Source: Candidatus Poribacteria bacterium
Lineage (GTDB): Bacteria > Poribacteria > WGA-4E > WGA-3G
DNA: 64,000 bases
Direction: 5' to 3'
Assembly: GCA_003635195.1 (NCBI GenBank)
Contig: PYIY01000012.1
Coordinates: 1 to 64,000, forward strand
Made by a program: the position numbers and the translations under genes. The notes beneath the pieces are model-generated. The model was not told where the DNA came from. It did not search any database and saw only the letters and a list, made by a program, of their open reading frames with translations. Shown piece by piece: positions 38,792-48,397 of this stretch (the first letter of the stretch is position 1; every line of letters begins with the position of its first letter).

Positions 38792-40429
38792 ATGTTAAGA
38801 AATATCAAAATTCTACTAAAAGCGGATTGGCAGGGCTGGGGAAATGGTCTTAAACGCGGTGGAGAAACATGGCGAAAAGGCGTTTTAAAAGGCATCGGTT
38901 ATCTCATTTTCATCGTCGCATTGGCGGTGTTAGGCAACTCTCTTTTCAGCCATTTGCGGTCTACTGAGGCAAAGCCTACGATGCTGTTAGGCGTTATTAA
39001 CGGTTTCATGGCGTTCGGAATTATTGTTATTGCAAAGGAGTTGATGGAGAGTTCCCTGAAAAGTCTATATGAGACACCGGACACAGCACTCTTACACGCT
39101 GCCCCGATGCATCCGGTGACAATTTTCGGATATAAGTTCGTTCATCTGACTATTAGCCGCTTCTTAAGTATACTCTGTTTTTTGGGACCGCCGTGGGTAG
39201 TGTTCGGCCTGGTATTTGAATTGCCGTGGCATTTTTATGTAGCACTATTTCCAACGTGCTTGTGTCTTCTTGTAATAATTGCGAGTTATGTTACCATCAG
39301 CGTCATGTTGATTGCCCGTTTTTTCTCATCCGGGTGGCTTCTTGCAACACTCAAGGTGCTCGGTACGGCAATCGGTGTGACCGTAGGTTTTCTGTTATCG
39401 TTGACACTATTTACTACATTTGAGTCAATCCCAGTGAAACGGCTTTTGCTGGATTGGGTATCTTCGGAAACGGCAGGTGCAGCTGCTAAATGGTATCCAC
39501 ACGAATGGATTGGGGAATTCCTGTTAAGTTGGACAACTGAATCCACAATAGGGAACCGCTTGAGATGGGCATTGGGCGGTATCGGCGGATGTTTCGTCTC
39601 TGTAGGTGTGGCAACGCTTGTCGCGCAACTGATTTATCAGCGCGGTTGGGAAAATATCCGCCAATTGAAAGCCAAGCGTAAACCGATGCGGAATAATGGT
39701 GATCCTAAAACATCGCACCTCAAAGGTATTGCCATAGCACTCGGGCGCGGCAAAATCAGAACGATGATGTTAAAAGATTTCCTGATTTTTGTCAGACATA
39801 GCGGACGGCTAATTGCGACTGTCATGCTCACGCTTTTTTTAGTTGTTCACATTGGTATATTGCTCGCGCGCGGGGGCACCACGGATCCAAACGCTGCTGA
39901 GATTCTCACTGTACAGGTCGTACTTTACAGCATTCTTATTACCTTTGGTATCAGTTGTAATGGGCTACGGGATGAAGCGAAGACATGGTGGATGTTGAAA
40001 TCTGCGCCTGTTACACCAGACTTAGTGTTTACAAGCAAATTCCTAACCACACTGCTCTGTGCCTTGGTTTATGCTGAATTTTGGTCTTTGGTTGTTGTTT
40101 ATTTACTCCGAATGCCAAGAGACGTTTGGATGCCGGTGCTGCTAACGCCTATTATAACGCTCCCCGCAGGGTGTGCCTTGAATACGGCGATTGGAACACT
40201 GCCGTGGATGGCGGAACTCACGCATCAACCCAAACCGCTTTTACGGGTTGTTACCTTCACCGTAACACTCGTTGTTGATATGGGACTTGTCATCGCGCCG
40301 GTAATCGCGTGGCATACAGAAAGCATTGTTCTGTTTGTAGGATTGATAACCATCCTTGCAGGCGTGTTCGTGGTGTCTTATAAGTGGGGAATCGGGAACC
40401 TTCGTAAGTTGTTAGTTGCGCAGCAATGA
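38792..40429 (+). CDS. ABC-2-like transporter permease
   Basis: 545 residues from ATG 38792 with about 11-12 membrane helices in two halves, resembling large ABC-exporter permeases. The frame stays open upstream to a TTG at 38720 that overlaps the ATPase stop (TTGA). That 24-residue extension is polar and looks like translated intergenic sequence, so I prefer ATG 38792, but coupled initiation at 38720 is possible. It forms the membrane part of the exporter with the preceding ATPase. Confidence 0.8.
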   Translation: MLRNIKILLKADWQGWGNGLKRGGETWRKGVLKGIGYLIFIVALAVLGNSLFSHLRSTEAKPTMLLGVINGFMAFGIIVIAKELMESSLKSLYETPDTALLHAAPMHPVTIFGYKFVHLTISRFLSILCFLGPPWVVFGLVFELPWHFYVALFPTCLCLLVIIASYVTISVMLIARFFSSGWLLATLKVLGTAIGVTVGFLLSLTLFTTFESIPVKRLLLDWVSSETAGAAAKWYPHEWIGEFLLSWTTESTIGNRLRWALGGIGGCFVSVGVATLVAQLIYQRGWENIRQLKAKRKPMRNNGDPKTSHLKGIAIALGRGKIRTMMLKDFLIFVRHSGRLIATVMLTLFLVVHIGILLARGGTTDPNAAEILTVQVVLYSILITFGISCNGLRDEAKTWWMLKSAPVTPDLVFTSKFLTTLLCALVYAEFWSLVVVYLLRMPRDVWMPVLLTPIITLPAGCALNTAIGTLPWMAELTHQPKPLLRVVTFTVTLVVDMGLVIAPVIAWHTESIVLFVGLITILAGVFVVSYKWGIGNLRKLLVAQQ

Positions 40430-40528
40430 AGTTTATAATTAAAACAAGTTATCCCAATGAAATTACCGAATTAATTTTTTAATCTTCAGGCAACCTTGCC
40501 TATTTCCGATACATAGAAAAGAGGGAAA

Positions 40529-41059
40529 ATGTTGATAAAGTACGAGGGCATAACACCAAATGTGGATCCATCAGCTTTTGTCGCACCGGGGGCGATGATT
40601 ATTGGTGATGTAACAATTGGTGAAGAATCGAGCATCTGGTTTAACAGTGTGCTACGCGGCGATTTAGAACCGATCCGCATCGGGTGTCGCACCAATGTCC
40701 AGGATGGCGCAGTGATACACATGGACAAAGAGATTCCGTGCCTTATCGGTGATGATGTGACTATCGGACATGGGGCAATTCTTCACAGCTGTACCATCGG
40801 TAATGAGGCACTCATCGGGATGGGCGCGATTCTCTTGACGGGTTCAGTGATTGGTGAACGGGCGATTGTCGCTGCCGGTACGCTTGTACGCGAAGGGCAG
40901 GAGATTCCACCGGGGACCGTCGCTATGGGCGTACCCGCGAAAGTTCGACGTGAGGCTACCGAGGCTGAACTTGAACGCGTCCGGCAGGGTAAGGACGATT
41001 ACGTCTTGCGTGGCAAACTTATGCAAAAATCTACTTTGCAGAAACATTTTCAAGTATGA
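40529..41059 (+). CDS. Gamma-class carbonic anhydrase-like hexapeptide protein
   Basis: 176 residues with left-handed beta-helix repeats (VAPGAMIIGDVTIGEESSIW) and the zinc ligands expected for the family: His in AVIHMDKE and two His in VTIGHGAILHSCTIG. Gamma-CA family members (YrdA/PaaY type) hydrate CO2 or act on acyl-CoA; many lack proven activity. A standalone gene with GAGGG before the ATG. Confidence 0.88.
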   Translation: MLIKYEGITPNVDPSAFVAPGAMIIGDVTIGEESSIWFNSVLRGDLEPIRIGCRTNVQDGAVIHMDKEIPCLIGDDVTIGHGAILHSCTIGNEALIGMGAILLTGSVIGERAIVAAGTLVREGQEIPPGTVAMGVPAKVRREATEAELERVRQGKDDYVLRGKLMQKSTLQKHFQV

Positions 41060-41112
41060 TGTTTTTTATTTTTTTATAAACTAAAAAAATAAGATTTAGC
41101 CAGCGCGCGTAA

Positions 41113-41201
41113 GCCCAAGCATCGCGCCGGACTGGATATACGGAGAAGTGCCTTCTTCGCAAAATCAACCTGAACGAACCGCAAGGAAAGTTAAAAATAT
41201 G
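41113..41201 (+). repeat. Intergenic element ending at the start codon of the Gfo/Idh gene
   Basis: It starts CCCAAGCATCGCGCCGG, contains GGATATACGGAGAAG (41134-41148) and ends GAACCGCAAGGAAAG then TTAAAAATATG; the last ATG (41199) is the gene start. It lacks the internal tandem array of the copy at 24191-24400. Confidence 0.75.
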
Positions 41202-42239
41202 GCGAAACGAACATGTTTGATGATTGGTGGCAGTGGTATGGCAGGTGGCTGGATCCACAACTTCACCAGTAATTTCAGTGATCGGATTGAAATCATCGGG
41301 TTAGCAGACGTGAATACAGACGTTCTTGAAGCGCAAGGCGAGGCGTTAGGACTCAGCACTTCACAGTTATTCACAGACTTTAACGAGGCGTGTGCAGAGG
41401 TCAAAGCGGATTTTTGCGGTGTGGCGACCCCACCGCAGTTCCACAGTCCGGCGGCGATTGCCGCTATGGAAAACGGGATGCCCGTGATTTGCGAGAAACC
41501 GATCGCCGACACCTTAGACGCAGCAAAAGCGATGGTACGCACCGCGCAAAATACGGGTTTACCGTGTGCTATTATCCAAAACTATCGTTATGCCGATAAT
41601 AAGCAAGAATTGATTCGCATCCGTGATGAAGGTAGATTGGGACGACTCCAGCATATTGTGGGCAGGTACGCGTGTGATTACCGTCGCTATCTTTCATGGG
41701 GAAGGGATTGGCGGCACGATATGGATTTCGCGCTCCTCTTTGAAGGCTCCGTTCATCATTTAGACATGCTCCGGTTCCTCTCCGGCGGCGATTGTGAAAC
41801 CCTCATCGGATTTGGATGGAACCCCGAATGGTCGAGTTTTCAGCACTACTCCAGCGGCTTCTATATGATGCGAATGGATAACGGTGTTCACACCTCTTAT
41901 GAAGGAAACAGCTCCTCCGCGGGGATCATTAATTGTTGGAATTCTGAACACTACCGCGCTGAGTTTGAAGAGGGTGCTGTCGAAATCTCGGGCGGAAACC
42001 AGATGACGATACATCGCGTCGGTGGCGAAACGGAAGTCTACGAGGCACCGCCGATTCCCTATCACGCGCATCAGCATCTATTTGATGAATTTCTGAATTG
42101 GCTTGATGGCGGTGAACCGTCTGATACACGGATTGAAGATAATATCAAAAGTTTTGTGCTTGTCATTGCTGCAATGGAGACAACCCTTGATGGACAACCG
42201 AAGCAGATTGCTGACTACTTCAGCGATTTGGACCTCTAA
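41199..42239 (+). CDS. Gfo/Idh/MocA family NAD(P)-dependent oxidoreductase
   Basis: 346 residues from ATG 41199. An in-frame GTG at 41148 exists, but the extra residues are encoded by a dispersed repeat. N-terminal Rossmann fold (LMIGGSGMAGGW), the EKP motif in VICEKPIAD (near residue 97), and the substrate-binding half with FEGSVHHLDMLRFL. Family members oxidise or reduce sugars, inositols and related compounds. The substrate is not deducible. Confidence 0.88.
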   Translation: MAKRTCLMIGGSGMAGGWIHNFTSNFSDRIEIIGLADVNTDVLEAQGEALGLSTSQLFTDFNEACAEVKADFCGVATPPQFHSPAAIAAMENGMPVICEKPIADTLDAAKAMVRTAQNTGLPCAIIQNYRYADNKQELIRIRDEGRLGRLQHIVGRYACDYRRYLSWGRDWRHDMDFALLFEGSVHHLDMLRFLSGGDCETLIGFGWNPEWSSFQHYSSGFYMMRMDNGVHTSYEGNSSSAGIINCWNSEHYRAEFEEGAVEISGGNQMTIHRVGGETEVYEAPPIPYHAHQHLFDEFLNWLDGGEPSDTRIEDNIKSFVLVIAAMETTLDGQPKQIADYFSDLDL

Positions 42240-42286
42240 GATTAACCCTCGTTTGTAAGGCGATGCACATCGGATAAGTATAAATT

Positions 42287-42595
42287 ATGCTCAATCCAAA
42301 CGACGAACTGAACAACGAAATACCGACTGTTCTTGAGGATATTCCAGAATCGGAGCAGCACGCTTTGCTTGAAAAGGCAGCGACGTGGATTGTGCGGCGT
42401 GGTCTGACCACACCGGCAATTATTATTTTGGAGACCTGCAAACCGCTAAACTTTTTGGGCAGTCAATTTTTGATTGCATTTAGCCCTTTCGTTCAAGCAA
42501 TTTTCAAAGGGGACGAATACCACAAATTCGCGCTCGTTTTGGAAAAGGATGCGAATGTTGAACACCTGATTGAATTGATCGAGGCACAGTCATAA
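42287..42595 (+). CDS. Small conserved protein of unknown function
   Basis: 102 residues, soluble, containing ARG-rich WIVRRGLTTPAIIILE and PLNFLGSQFLIAFSPF. I recall similar short proteins near unrelated metabolic genes but know no function. Coding bias and the ATG starting 47 bases after the oxidoreductase support a real gene. Confidence 0.65.
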   Translation: MLNPNDELNNEIPTVLEDIPESEQHALLEKAATWIVRRGLTTPAIIILETCKPLNFLGSQFLIAFSPFVQAIFKGDEYHKFALVLEKDANVEHLIELIEAQS

Positions 42596-42673
42596 TGTTT
42601 ATCACACTTCATCAATAGGATCAACCTCCGCATCGCGCTACGCCTTTCCTTTCCGTTCCATTTAAAAAATAGG

Positions 42674-42702
42674 TTGATTCCGGATACATTTTGTGGTATT
42701 CT
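42674..42702 (+). promoter_or_regulatory. Promoter of the WD40 gene
   Basis: TTGATT (42674-42679) and TATTCT (42697-42702) are 17 bases apart, 80 bases before the ATG at 42782. Confidence 0.45.
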
Positions 42703-42781
42703 AAATGATACATAAGCGATAAAGTCTATACGATCCAAATTGATCTTTATACTGTCAAACGACCTTGAAGGAGGTCTACTC

Positions 42782-44602
42782 ATGAAAACGACGCGCCTCT
42801 TTCTCACTACCGTATTTCTAATTTTTTCTCTATTTCTGCTGGAGGCATCTGCCCAAGATTACACAAAATGGAATCTGCCGGAAGGAGCCGCAATGCGACT
42901 CGGCCAGGGCAGCATAAATGGGATAACGTATTCTTCTGATGGCAAACAACTCGCCATTGCAAGTTCTACTGGTGTCTGGATATACTACGATGTAAGCACC
43001 CATAAAGAATTCAAACGGCTTATAGGGCATACTGGTTCTATCCATAGTCTATGCTTTTCGCCGGATGGACGCACCCTCGCTAGTGGAGGTTGGGACGAAC
43101 CGGTGCGTTTGTGGGATGTCGCCACCGGGCACCATCTGAAAACATTCACAGGGCATATCGGTTCTGTCACGAGCCTACGTTTTTCGCGGGATGGACGGAT
43201 CCTCGCCAGTGGTGGAGGTGGTACAGAAGAAGCAACAGATGTCACAGTGTTTTTATGGGATGTTGCCACTGGACAGCACCTGAACACCCTTACGGGGCAT
43301 GGGCAGATCGATAGTGTCTGCTTTTCGCCAGACGGTGGCACCCTCGCCAGTGGAGCTTGGGATGCCACAATGCGGGGCGATACAGTGCGTTTGTGGGATG
43401 TCGCCACCGGAAAACACCTGAAAACCCTCACGGGACATACGCGTTCTATCAATAGTGTCTGCTTTTCGCCGGATGGACGGATCCTCGCGAGTAGTAGTGC
43501 TGACGACACAGTGCGTTTATGGGATGTCGCTACCGGACAAACCTTGAAAACCCTCACGGGGCATACACGCTCTGTCCATAGTGTGTGCTTTTCATCGGAT
43601 GGCAGCACCCTGGCGAGTGGTAGTGATGACGACACAGTGCGTTTGTGGGATGTTGACACCGGACACCACCTGAAAACATTCACGGAGCATACGCGGCGGG
43701 TCAGGAACCTGCGTTTTTCGCGGGATGGACGGATCCTCGCCAGTGGTAGCGATAATGAAACAGTGCGTTTGTGGGATATTGCCACCGGACAGTATCTAAA
43801 AAAGAACACGTTCATAGGCCATACAAGTTCTGTCAATAGTGTCTGCTTTTCGCCAGACAGCAGCGTCCTCGCCAGTGGTAGTAGTGACGACACAGTGCGT
43901 TTGTGGGATGTTGACACCGGTCAACCTCTGAAAACCCTCACAGGGCATACAAGTTCTGTCAATAGCATAAGCTTTTCGCCGGATGGTAGCACCCTTGCCA
44001 GTGGTAGTGCTGACGATACAGTGCGTTTATGGGATGTCGCTACCGGGCAAACCTTGAATACCCTCACGGGGCATACAAATTCTGTCCGTAGCGTGTGCTT
44101 TTCGCCGGACGGTAGCATCCTCGCCAGTGGAAGTTCTGATAACACGGTGCGTTTGTGGGATGTTGCGACCGGACAGCACCTGAAAATTCTCATGGGACAT
44201 ACAGGTTCTGTCTATAGTGTGTGCTTTTCGCCGGATGGGCACACTCTCGCCAGTGGAAATCTGGACGACACAGTGTTTTTATGGGATGTTGCGACCGGAC
44301 AGCACCTGAACAACATCCCCAAAGAGTATAGCGGGACTGTCAGCAGCATAAGCTTCTCACTAGATGGTGGTACCCTTGCCGGTAGTAGAGGTCCGGACGA
44401 ATTTTGTGGCGGAAGCCCCGAAAGCCCATTGCATTTGTGGAATGTTGACACCGGTCAACCCCTGAAAACCTTCACAGGGCATATAGGTTGGGTCAATAGC
44501 TTATGCTTTTCACCAGATGGTAACACCCTCGTCAGTGGAGGCGATGATGGTACTGTTCTTCTATGGGATATAGACCAATTACCAGTGGCCAGTAACCAGT
44601 AA
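42782..44602 (+). CDS. Secreted WD40-repeat protein with about 13-14 near-identical repeats
   Basis: 606 residues from ATG 42782 (GGAGG just upstream; an earlier in-frame ATG at 42740 lacks this). Signal peptide ending ASA-QD, then about 13-14 WD40 repeats of about 42 residues with LTGHTxSVxSVCFSPDG and DTVRLWDVATG cores, enough for two seven-blade propellers. The repeats are also very alike in DNA, so the array has expanded or been homogenised recently. Its N-terminal LPEGAAMRLGQGSIN links it to the WD40 cluster at 53554-58966. Likely a protein-binding scaffold outside the cytoplasm. The last codons (Ser-Asn-Gln-stop) are made by a heptamer array. Confidence 0.85.
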   Translation: MKTTRLFLTTVFLIFSLFLLEASAQDYTKWNLPEGAAMRLGQGSINGITYSSDGKQLAIASSTGVWIYYDVSTHKEFKRLIGHTGSIHSLCFSPDGRTLASGGWDEPVRLWDVATGHHLKTFTGHIGSVTSLRFSRDGRILASGGGGTEEATDVTVFLWDVATGQHLNTLTGHGQIDSVCFSPDGGTLASGAWDATMRGDTVRLWDVATGKHLKTLTGHTRSINSVCFSPDGRILASSSADDTVRLWDVATGQTLKTLTGHTRSVHSVCFSSDGSTLASGSDDDTVRLWDVDTGHHLKTFTEHTRRVRNLRFSRDGRILASGSDNETVRLWDIATGQYLKKNTFIGHTSSVNSVCFSPDSSVLASGSSDDTVRLWDVDTGQPLKTLTGHTSSVNSISFSPDGSTLASGSADDTVRLWDVATGQTLNTLTGHTNSVRSVCFSPDGSILASGSSDNTVRLWDVATGQHLKILMGHTGSVYSVCFSPDGHTLASGNLDDTVFLWDVATGQHLNNIPKEYSGTVSSISFSLDGGTLAGSRGPDEFCGGSPESPLHLWNVDTGQPLKTFTGHIGWVNSLCFSPDGNTLVSGGDDGTVLLWDIDQLPVASNQ

Positions 44603-44637
44603 CCATAAAGAGGGATCTTCCTGGAAACTGGTAACTG
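44579..44637. repeat. Heptanucleotide inverted repeat between WD40 and E2 genes (array d)
   Basis: Left arm 44579-44605 (CCAGTAA units) contains the WD40 stop codon. Right arm 44621-44637 (CTGGAAACTGGTAACTG) is its approximate complement. Confidence 0.75.
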
Positions 44638-44657
44638 CTAAAAAACGGAGGAACTTG

Positions 44658-46025
44658 ATGGCAGTAGAGTTAAGAATGCTTCAGATGGATCAGACGATGA
44701 CCAAGGGAAAAATCGGTAAATGGCTTGTCAAAGAAGGTGATACCGTTACCGAGGGACAACCTCTGTTGGAAATTGAGACGGATAAGGTCGTCCATGAACA
44801 GGAATCCCCTACCGACGGTGTTATCGCGCAATTACTTGCTGAGGAAGGTGCCAATGTCCCCGTCAACGCCTTGTTAGCAATTATCGGCGCACCGGGTGAG
44901 GAAGTCCCACGCGTTGAGGCGGATACCGCTGTTGTGGAGCAGCAAGAACCGGAACAGGAAGGACCGGTACAATCCACACAACCGAAGCCAACGCCAGCAC
45001 CTACGGCTGTTGTGCCTAAAGCCTCACCAGCAGCACGTCAACTCGCCGAGAAACTCGCTATCGACTTGACCCAAGTTACTGCTTCTGGACCGGGCGGACG
45101 TATCCTTGAAGCCGATGTTCAGCGGTATATCGACTTAAGAGCACCGGTTCCAACCGAAGCGGAAACCACACGTCTGAAGGCATCTCCTCTTGCCCGAAGA
45201 CTCGCAAAAGAGCATGGTGTCGATCTCAGTTTAATTGCCGGTTCTGGACCCGATGGCAGAATCGTCCGAGATGACGTATTACAAGCAGCCAGCACAGCAC
45301 CTGAAATGCCTGTTGTAGAGACACCAGCACTTGAACAGGCAACCGAAGTCATTCCTATGGACGGCATCCGTGGAATCATCGCAGAACGGATGACTTTGAG
45401 CGTTCAGACGAATGCCAGCGTCACGCTCCATACCGAAGTTGATGCGACGGCATTTATTGAATTACGTGGGATGCTCAACGATAAACTACAAGCAAGGGAG
45501 GTGAGTATCACCTACACTGATCTGCTTGTAAAAGTCGTCGCAAATGCTTTATTGGAGCATCCACGCCTCAACGCAACCCTCACGGATGAGGGGATTCATT
45601 TGTTACAAGAAATTAACATCGGGGTCGCGGTGGCATTGGAAGATGGGTTGGTGGTACCGGTCATCCGGAATGCTGACAAGGAGCGGTTATCAGAGATTTC
45701 AGGGCAGGTAAAAGATTTCGCTGAACGGGCACGGAGTAATCAACTAACACCTGGAGAACTCCAAGGCGGGACTTTTACAATTACAAATCTTGGGAATTTC
45801 GGGATTGATGCGTTCACGCCTATCATCAATCCGCCGGAGAGTGCTATTCTTGGGGTGGGACGGATTCTCAAAAAGCCGGTTGTTCACGAAGATGAGATTG
45901 TTGTTCGGAGCATGTTGACGCTGAGCCTGACCTTTGATCATCGGGTTGTAGATGGCGCGCCTGCAGCGCAGTTCCTGCAAACGGTTTCTGATTGTATTCA
46001 AGATCCGTATCTATTGTTGGTGTAG
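44658..46025 (+). CDS. 2-oxoacid dehydrogenase E2 (lipoyl acyltransferase) with two E3/E1-binding domains
   Basis: 455 residues. N-terminal lipoyl domain with the lipoylated Lys in EIETDKVVHE (about residue 43), a Pro/Ala linker, two peripheral-subunit-binding domains (ASPAARQLAEKLAID at about 120 and ASPLARRLAKEHGVD at about 176), then the catalytic domain ending with LTFDHRVVDGAPAAQFL (His and Asp). It should form the core of a pyruvate- or branched-chain-type complex. Two binding domains in one chain are unusual. No E1 or E3 gene is nearby. GGAGG at 44647-44651 supports ATG 44658. Confidence 0.88.
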   Translation: MAVELRMLQMDQTMTKGKIGKWLVKEGDTVTEGQPLLEIETDKVVHEQESPTDGVIAQLLAEEGANVPVNALLAIIGAPGEEVPRVEADTAVVEQQEPEQEGPVQSTQPKPTPAPTAVVPKASPAARQLAEKLAIDLTQVTASGPGGRILEADVQRYIDLRAPVPTEAETTRLKASPLARRLAKEHGVDLSLIAGSGPDGRIVRDDVLQAASTAPEMPVVETPALEQATEVIPMDGIRGIIAERMTLSVQTNASVTLHTEVDATAFIELRGMLNDKLQAREVSITYTDLLVKVVANALLEHPRLNATLTDEGIHLLQEINIGVAVALEDGLVVPVIRNADKERLSEISGQVKDFAERARSNQLTPGELQGGTFTITNLGNFGIDAFTPIINPPESAILGVGRILKKPVVHEDEIVVRSMLTLSLTFDHRVVDGAPAAQFLQTVSDCIQDPYLLLV

Positions 46026-46028
46026 TAT

Positions 46029-46256
46029 CTACCACTCAGATTCATTGATCTGCTTGCATCCTTCTTCAATTGCTTGTTTCATGATTTCAAGGTCTTCAGG
46101 CGAAATTGTGCCTACAAGTTCAAGCAGTTTTTCTCCCGGATAACGCTTTGACAGCTCACCTGTAAGTTCTAACGCAAAATCCAAAACCTGTTTCTGTTGC
46201 GGAGGGGTAAGTTTTTCTATCTGTTCTAAAAGCTCTGTCTTTAAGTTATCCATCAT
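46029..46256 (-). CDS. Small DUF2281-like protein, possible antitoxin-type
   Basis: 75 residues with a strong AAGGAGG before a double ATG. The N-terminal part (LEQIEKLTPPQQKQVLDFALEL) is the pattern of DUF2281 and related short proteins often found beside toxins. The toxin partner is not evident on either side. The gene ends 3 bases from the convergent E2 gene. Confidence 0.65.
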   Translation of the reverse strand: MMDNLKTELLEQIEKLTPPQQKQVLDFALELTGELSKRYPGEKLLELVGTISPEDLEIMKQAIEEGCKQINESEW

Positions 46257-46539
46257 GTTGCCTCCTTTTGATTACAGTAGGAGCCGACAGTCCCAAATAT
46301 AGACAGTTTACCATCAATTGCATCAAAAATCAACTTTTTCCGTATGCCAACCAGAATCATTCAGTTTTCTGGTAATGTCGATTTTCTGATCGTGTGCCCC
46401 TTGTTGTCGTCTCGGTTTCTTCCATAATCGGTGCAATCCTGAAAATCCTACAATCCTGTGAATTCTAATTCAGACAATTGGTCTCCAACAGTCAGACGCA
46501 GTACTGACAACTGAGTACTGATAACTGACAACTATACGG
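46257..46539. other. 283-base intergenic region with two kinds of short repeats
   Basis: 46419-46478 holds degenerate direct repeats of AATCCTGAAA/AATCCTACA/AATCCTGTG followed by AATTCTAATTCAGAC, a dispersed type I have seen in many genomes. 46490-46532 is a heptamer array (CTGACAA, CTGAGTA, CTGATAA, CTGACAA) ending 8 bases from the PcfJ-like stop codon. Confidence 0.6.
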
Positions 46540-47976
46540 CTATATGTATCCAGCGAGTCGCAATCCTTCTTGTTCCGCCCACTTGCCTAACAAGTCTTTC
46601 TCTTTAGGAGTCGGTGAACGGTTCTGCTTGCCCCGAACCTGACGGATAACTTTTGCGCGTGGTGCAACCTCAATCGTCAAAATCTTGCGTCGTCCATTTT
46701 CATCTTCAATCTCCATGGTCCAGATCGATGACCGCCCAGCATGACAGGATCCCGCATAAGTTGAGACACAATGCTTTAGTACTCGGCTTTCGTCGATAAG
46801 TTCGTCGCTGCTGAGCAGTTCTCGAATAGACCAGAATTTCATATTGCGTGCTTCCTCACTCCCTTCCAAAGTGTGGAATTCACCGATATCCGAGCGTATC
46901 CACTCAAGTTCCCCACCTTTCGCTTCTCTGCCGAGTTCACCATGCCATGCCTCAACTTGACGGAGCAGCGTCTCAGGCGTTCTCCCTCTCATGCTGAAGT
47001 TCGGTTGCGCCGGTCCAATTTCCCGCGCAACGCCTCTCTCAACGAAAACGCGCTGGTTCTCGTATTTCTGATGCCAGATATAGTCGATAATTGGGTTCGC
47101 ATGGCTGACATCCAACATTGGATTTGCAATAAAGAAACGAATCACATTTATCCAAAAATCGTCGTTGCTAAAAGTTCCGGTCAGTCGTGTGCCGCGAAGC
47201 GCGTCCGCCAAATACTTATCACCACCGAGGGCGTGTACTTGTCCCCAACGGAGTGCTTCCTCTATTGTGTAGTGCCTCGGGGCTTTAAGAAAATGGTGCG
47301 CCATCTTTTTTGTGAGGGGTATAGAGATATCCGGTGCGGTACGGATATTTTGACCGGTGCCGATGTGTTTGAACCAGATTTGGTGCGTTACGTTTCCGTT
47401 GAACCAGACACAATCCATGAAAAACGGCACTTCATAAGCAGCGAGCAGATGTCGAGCAAGCTCGGAAAATTGGCGGTCGCGGTTATGTTTTTTGGCTTTC
47501 CACGTCTCAACAGATCGAATCCAACTTTCATGATGGTTTGCGAGTGCTGCGATGCCTTGAACGTAGATGGTCTCCTTTAACAAGTCTGAATTGTTTTCAA
47601 GATGTAACAGGAGTTTCAAAAGGACTTTCGGGGCTATGCTGCTCTCAAAAGCGTCCGAGATGGTTCTGGTAACTGGGTTCTGTAATTTTTCTGACCGTAG
47701 TTCTTGATTGTATATTTTCGGAAGAATCTCACTAAGGTTACGGTCTTTTTTCTCTTTCGCCATTATTTTGATGGCTTGCGTGCGTGTGAACACATAAAGT
47801 TCATCTCGGCGTTGGCGCGAATTTTTATCTAAACCTTGACTGAAATTATGGGCGCGGCACCATTCCCTATACGTCTCAATTGAAGATATACCGAGCTGCT
47901 GGATATGCTCCTGCATTTCCGATGAGCAGTCCTCTATCCGCATTTTTTTCTGGGATTGTTTTCTCTTTTGAGCCAT
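46540..47976 (-). CDS. PcfJ-like protein of unknown function
   Basis: 478 residues. The C-terminal third has the PcfJ signature: a conserved Leu-Lys-His-Cys-Val block (SRVLKHCVSTYAGSCHAG), RSSIWTMEIED and TIEVAPRAKVIRQVRGKQN. The N-terminal part is basic and helical. PcfJ-domain proteins occur on plasmids, phages and elements; their biochemical role is unknown. No other mobile-element genes lie nearby. The start is the ATG at 47976-47974; an internal Met12 is possible. Confidence 0.75.
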   Translation of the reverse strand: MAQKRKQSQKKMRIEDCSSEMQEHIQQLGISSIETYREWCRAHNFSQGLDKNSRQRRDELYVFTRTQAIKIMAKEKKDRNLSEILPKIYNQELRSEKLQNPVTRTISDAFESSIAPKVLLKLLLHLENNSDLLKETIYVQGIAALANHHESWIRSVETWKAKKHNRDRQFSELARHLLAAYEVPFFMDCVWFNGNVTHQIWFKHIGTGQNIRTAPDISIPLTKKMAHHFLKAPRHYTIEEALRWGQVHALGGDKYLADALRGTRLTGTFSNDDFWINVIRFFIANPMLDVSHANPIIDYIWHQKYENQRVFVERGVAREIGPAQPNFSMRGRTPETLLRQVEAWHGELGREAKGGELEWIRSDIGEFHTLEGSEEARNMKFWSIRELLSSDELIDESRVLKHCVSTYAGSCHAGRSSIWTMEIEDENGRRKILTIEVAPRAKVIRQVRGKQNRSPTPKEKDLLGKWAEQEGLRLAGYI

Positions 47977-48397
47977 CAGTTAAGTCCTATAGTTACACCG
48001 CGAATTGCGCCTCTACCGACCCGTTCCAGATACATCGTGACGGTTTCTGCCGCTGTCCAATTTCCGATAATGTATTTAACCCGATTGAGGCGGTATATAT
48101 TCTAATTTGTATCTATTAAATGCTATTCGTATTTGCGCGCTGTGGAGCGAACAGACTCCTAAGGTTTCAAGGGGTTATGGATTTCTGATGTTGGGTTTCA
48201 TTTTATCAAAAGACAAAGGGATTGTCAACTATAGAGAAACAGAGTCATTCAATTGTAAAATCAACTATAGATTCAACGATAGATATGCTATAATTGTTGA
48301 ATATGTTAGGAAATCGTAATCTTCTATCTCTGAGTTAAAAGTAGCAGCCGATTTGAAAAAAAGAAGTCGCAACCGAGCGCAACTTGTAGGAGGAACC
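47977..48397. other. 421-base divergent intergenic region
   Basis: Contains the direct repeat TCAACTATAGA twice (about 48226 and 48261) and an extended -10 promoter (TGC then TATAAT at 48299-48304). I see no gene or RNA structure in the rest. Confidence 0.4.
48296..48304 (+). promoter_or_regulatory. Extended -10 promoter of the LamG gene
   Basis: TG-C-TATAAT lies 94 bases before the ATG at 48398. There is no good -35 box, as is usual for extended -10 promoters. Confidence 0.5.

Noticed and set aside
40488..40501. AGGCAA/TTGCCT inverted repeat as a terminator after the ABC permease
   Set aside because: The loop would have only two bases and no T-run follows.
42985..43917. 310-codon antisense frame in the WD40 gene (HKRTVS repeats)
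   Set aside because: A periodic shadow of the WD40 repeats on the opposite strand.
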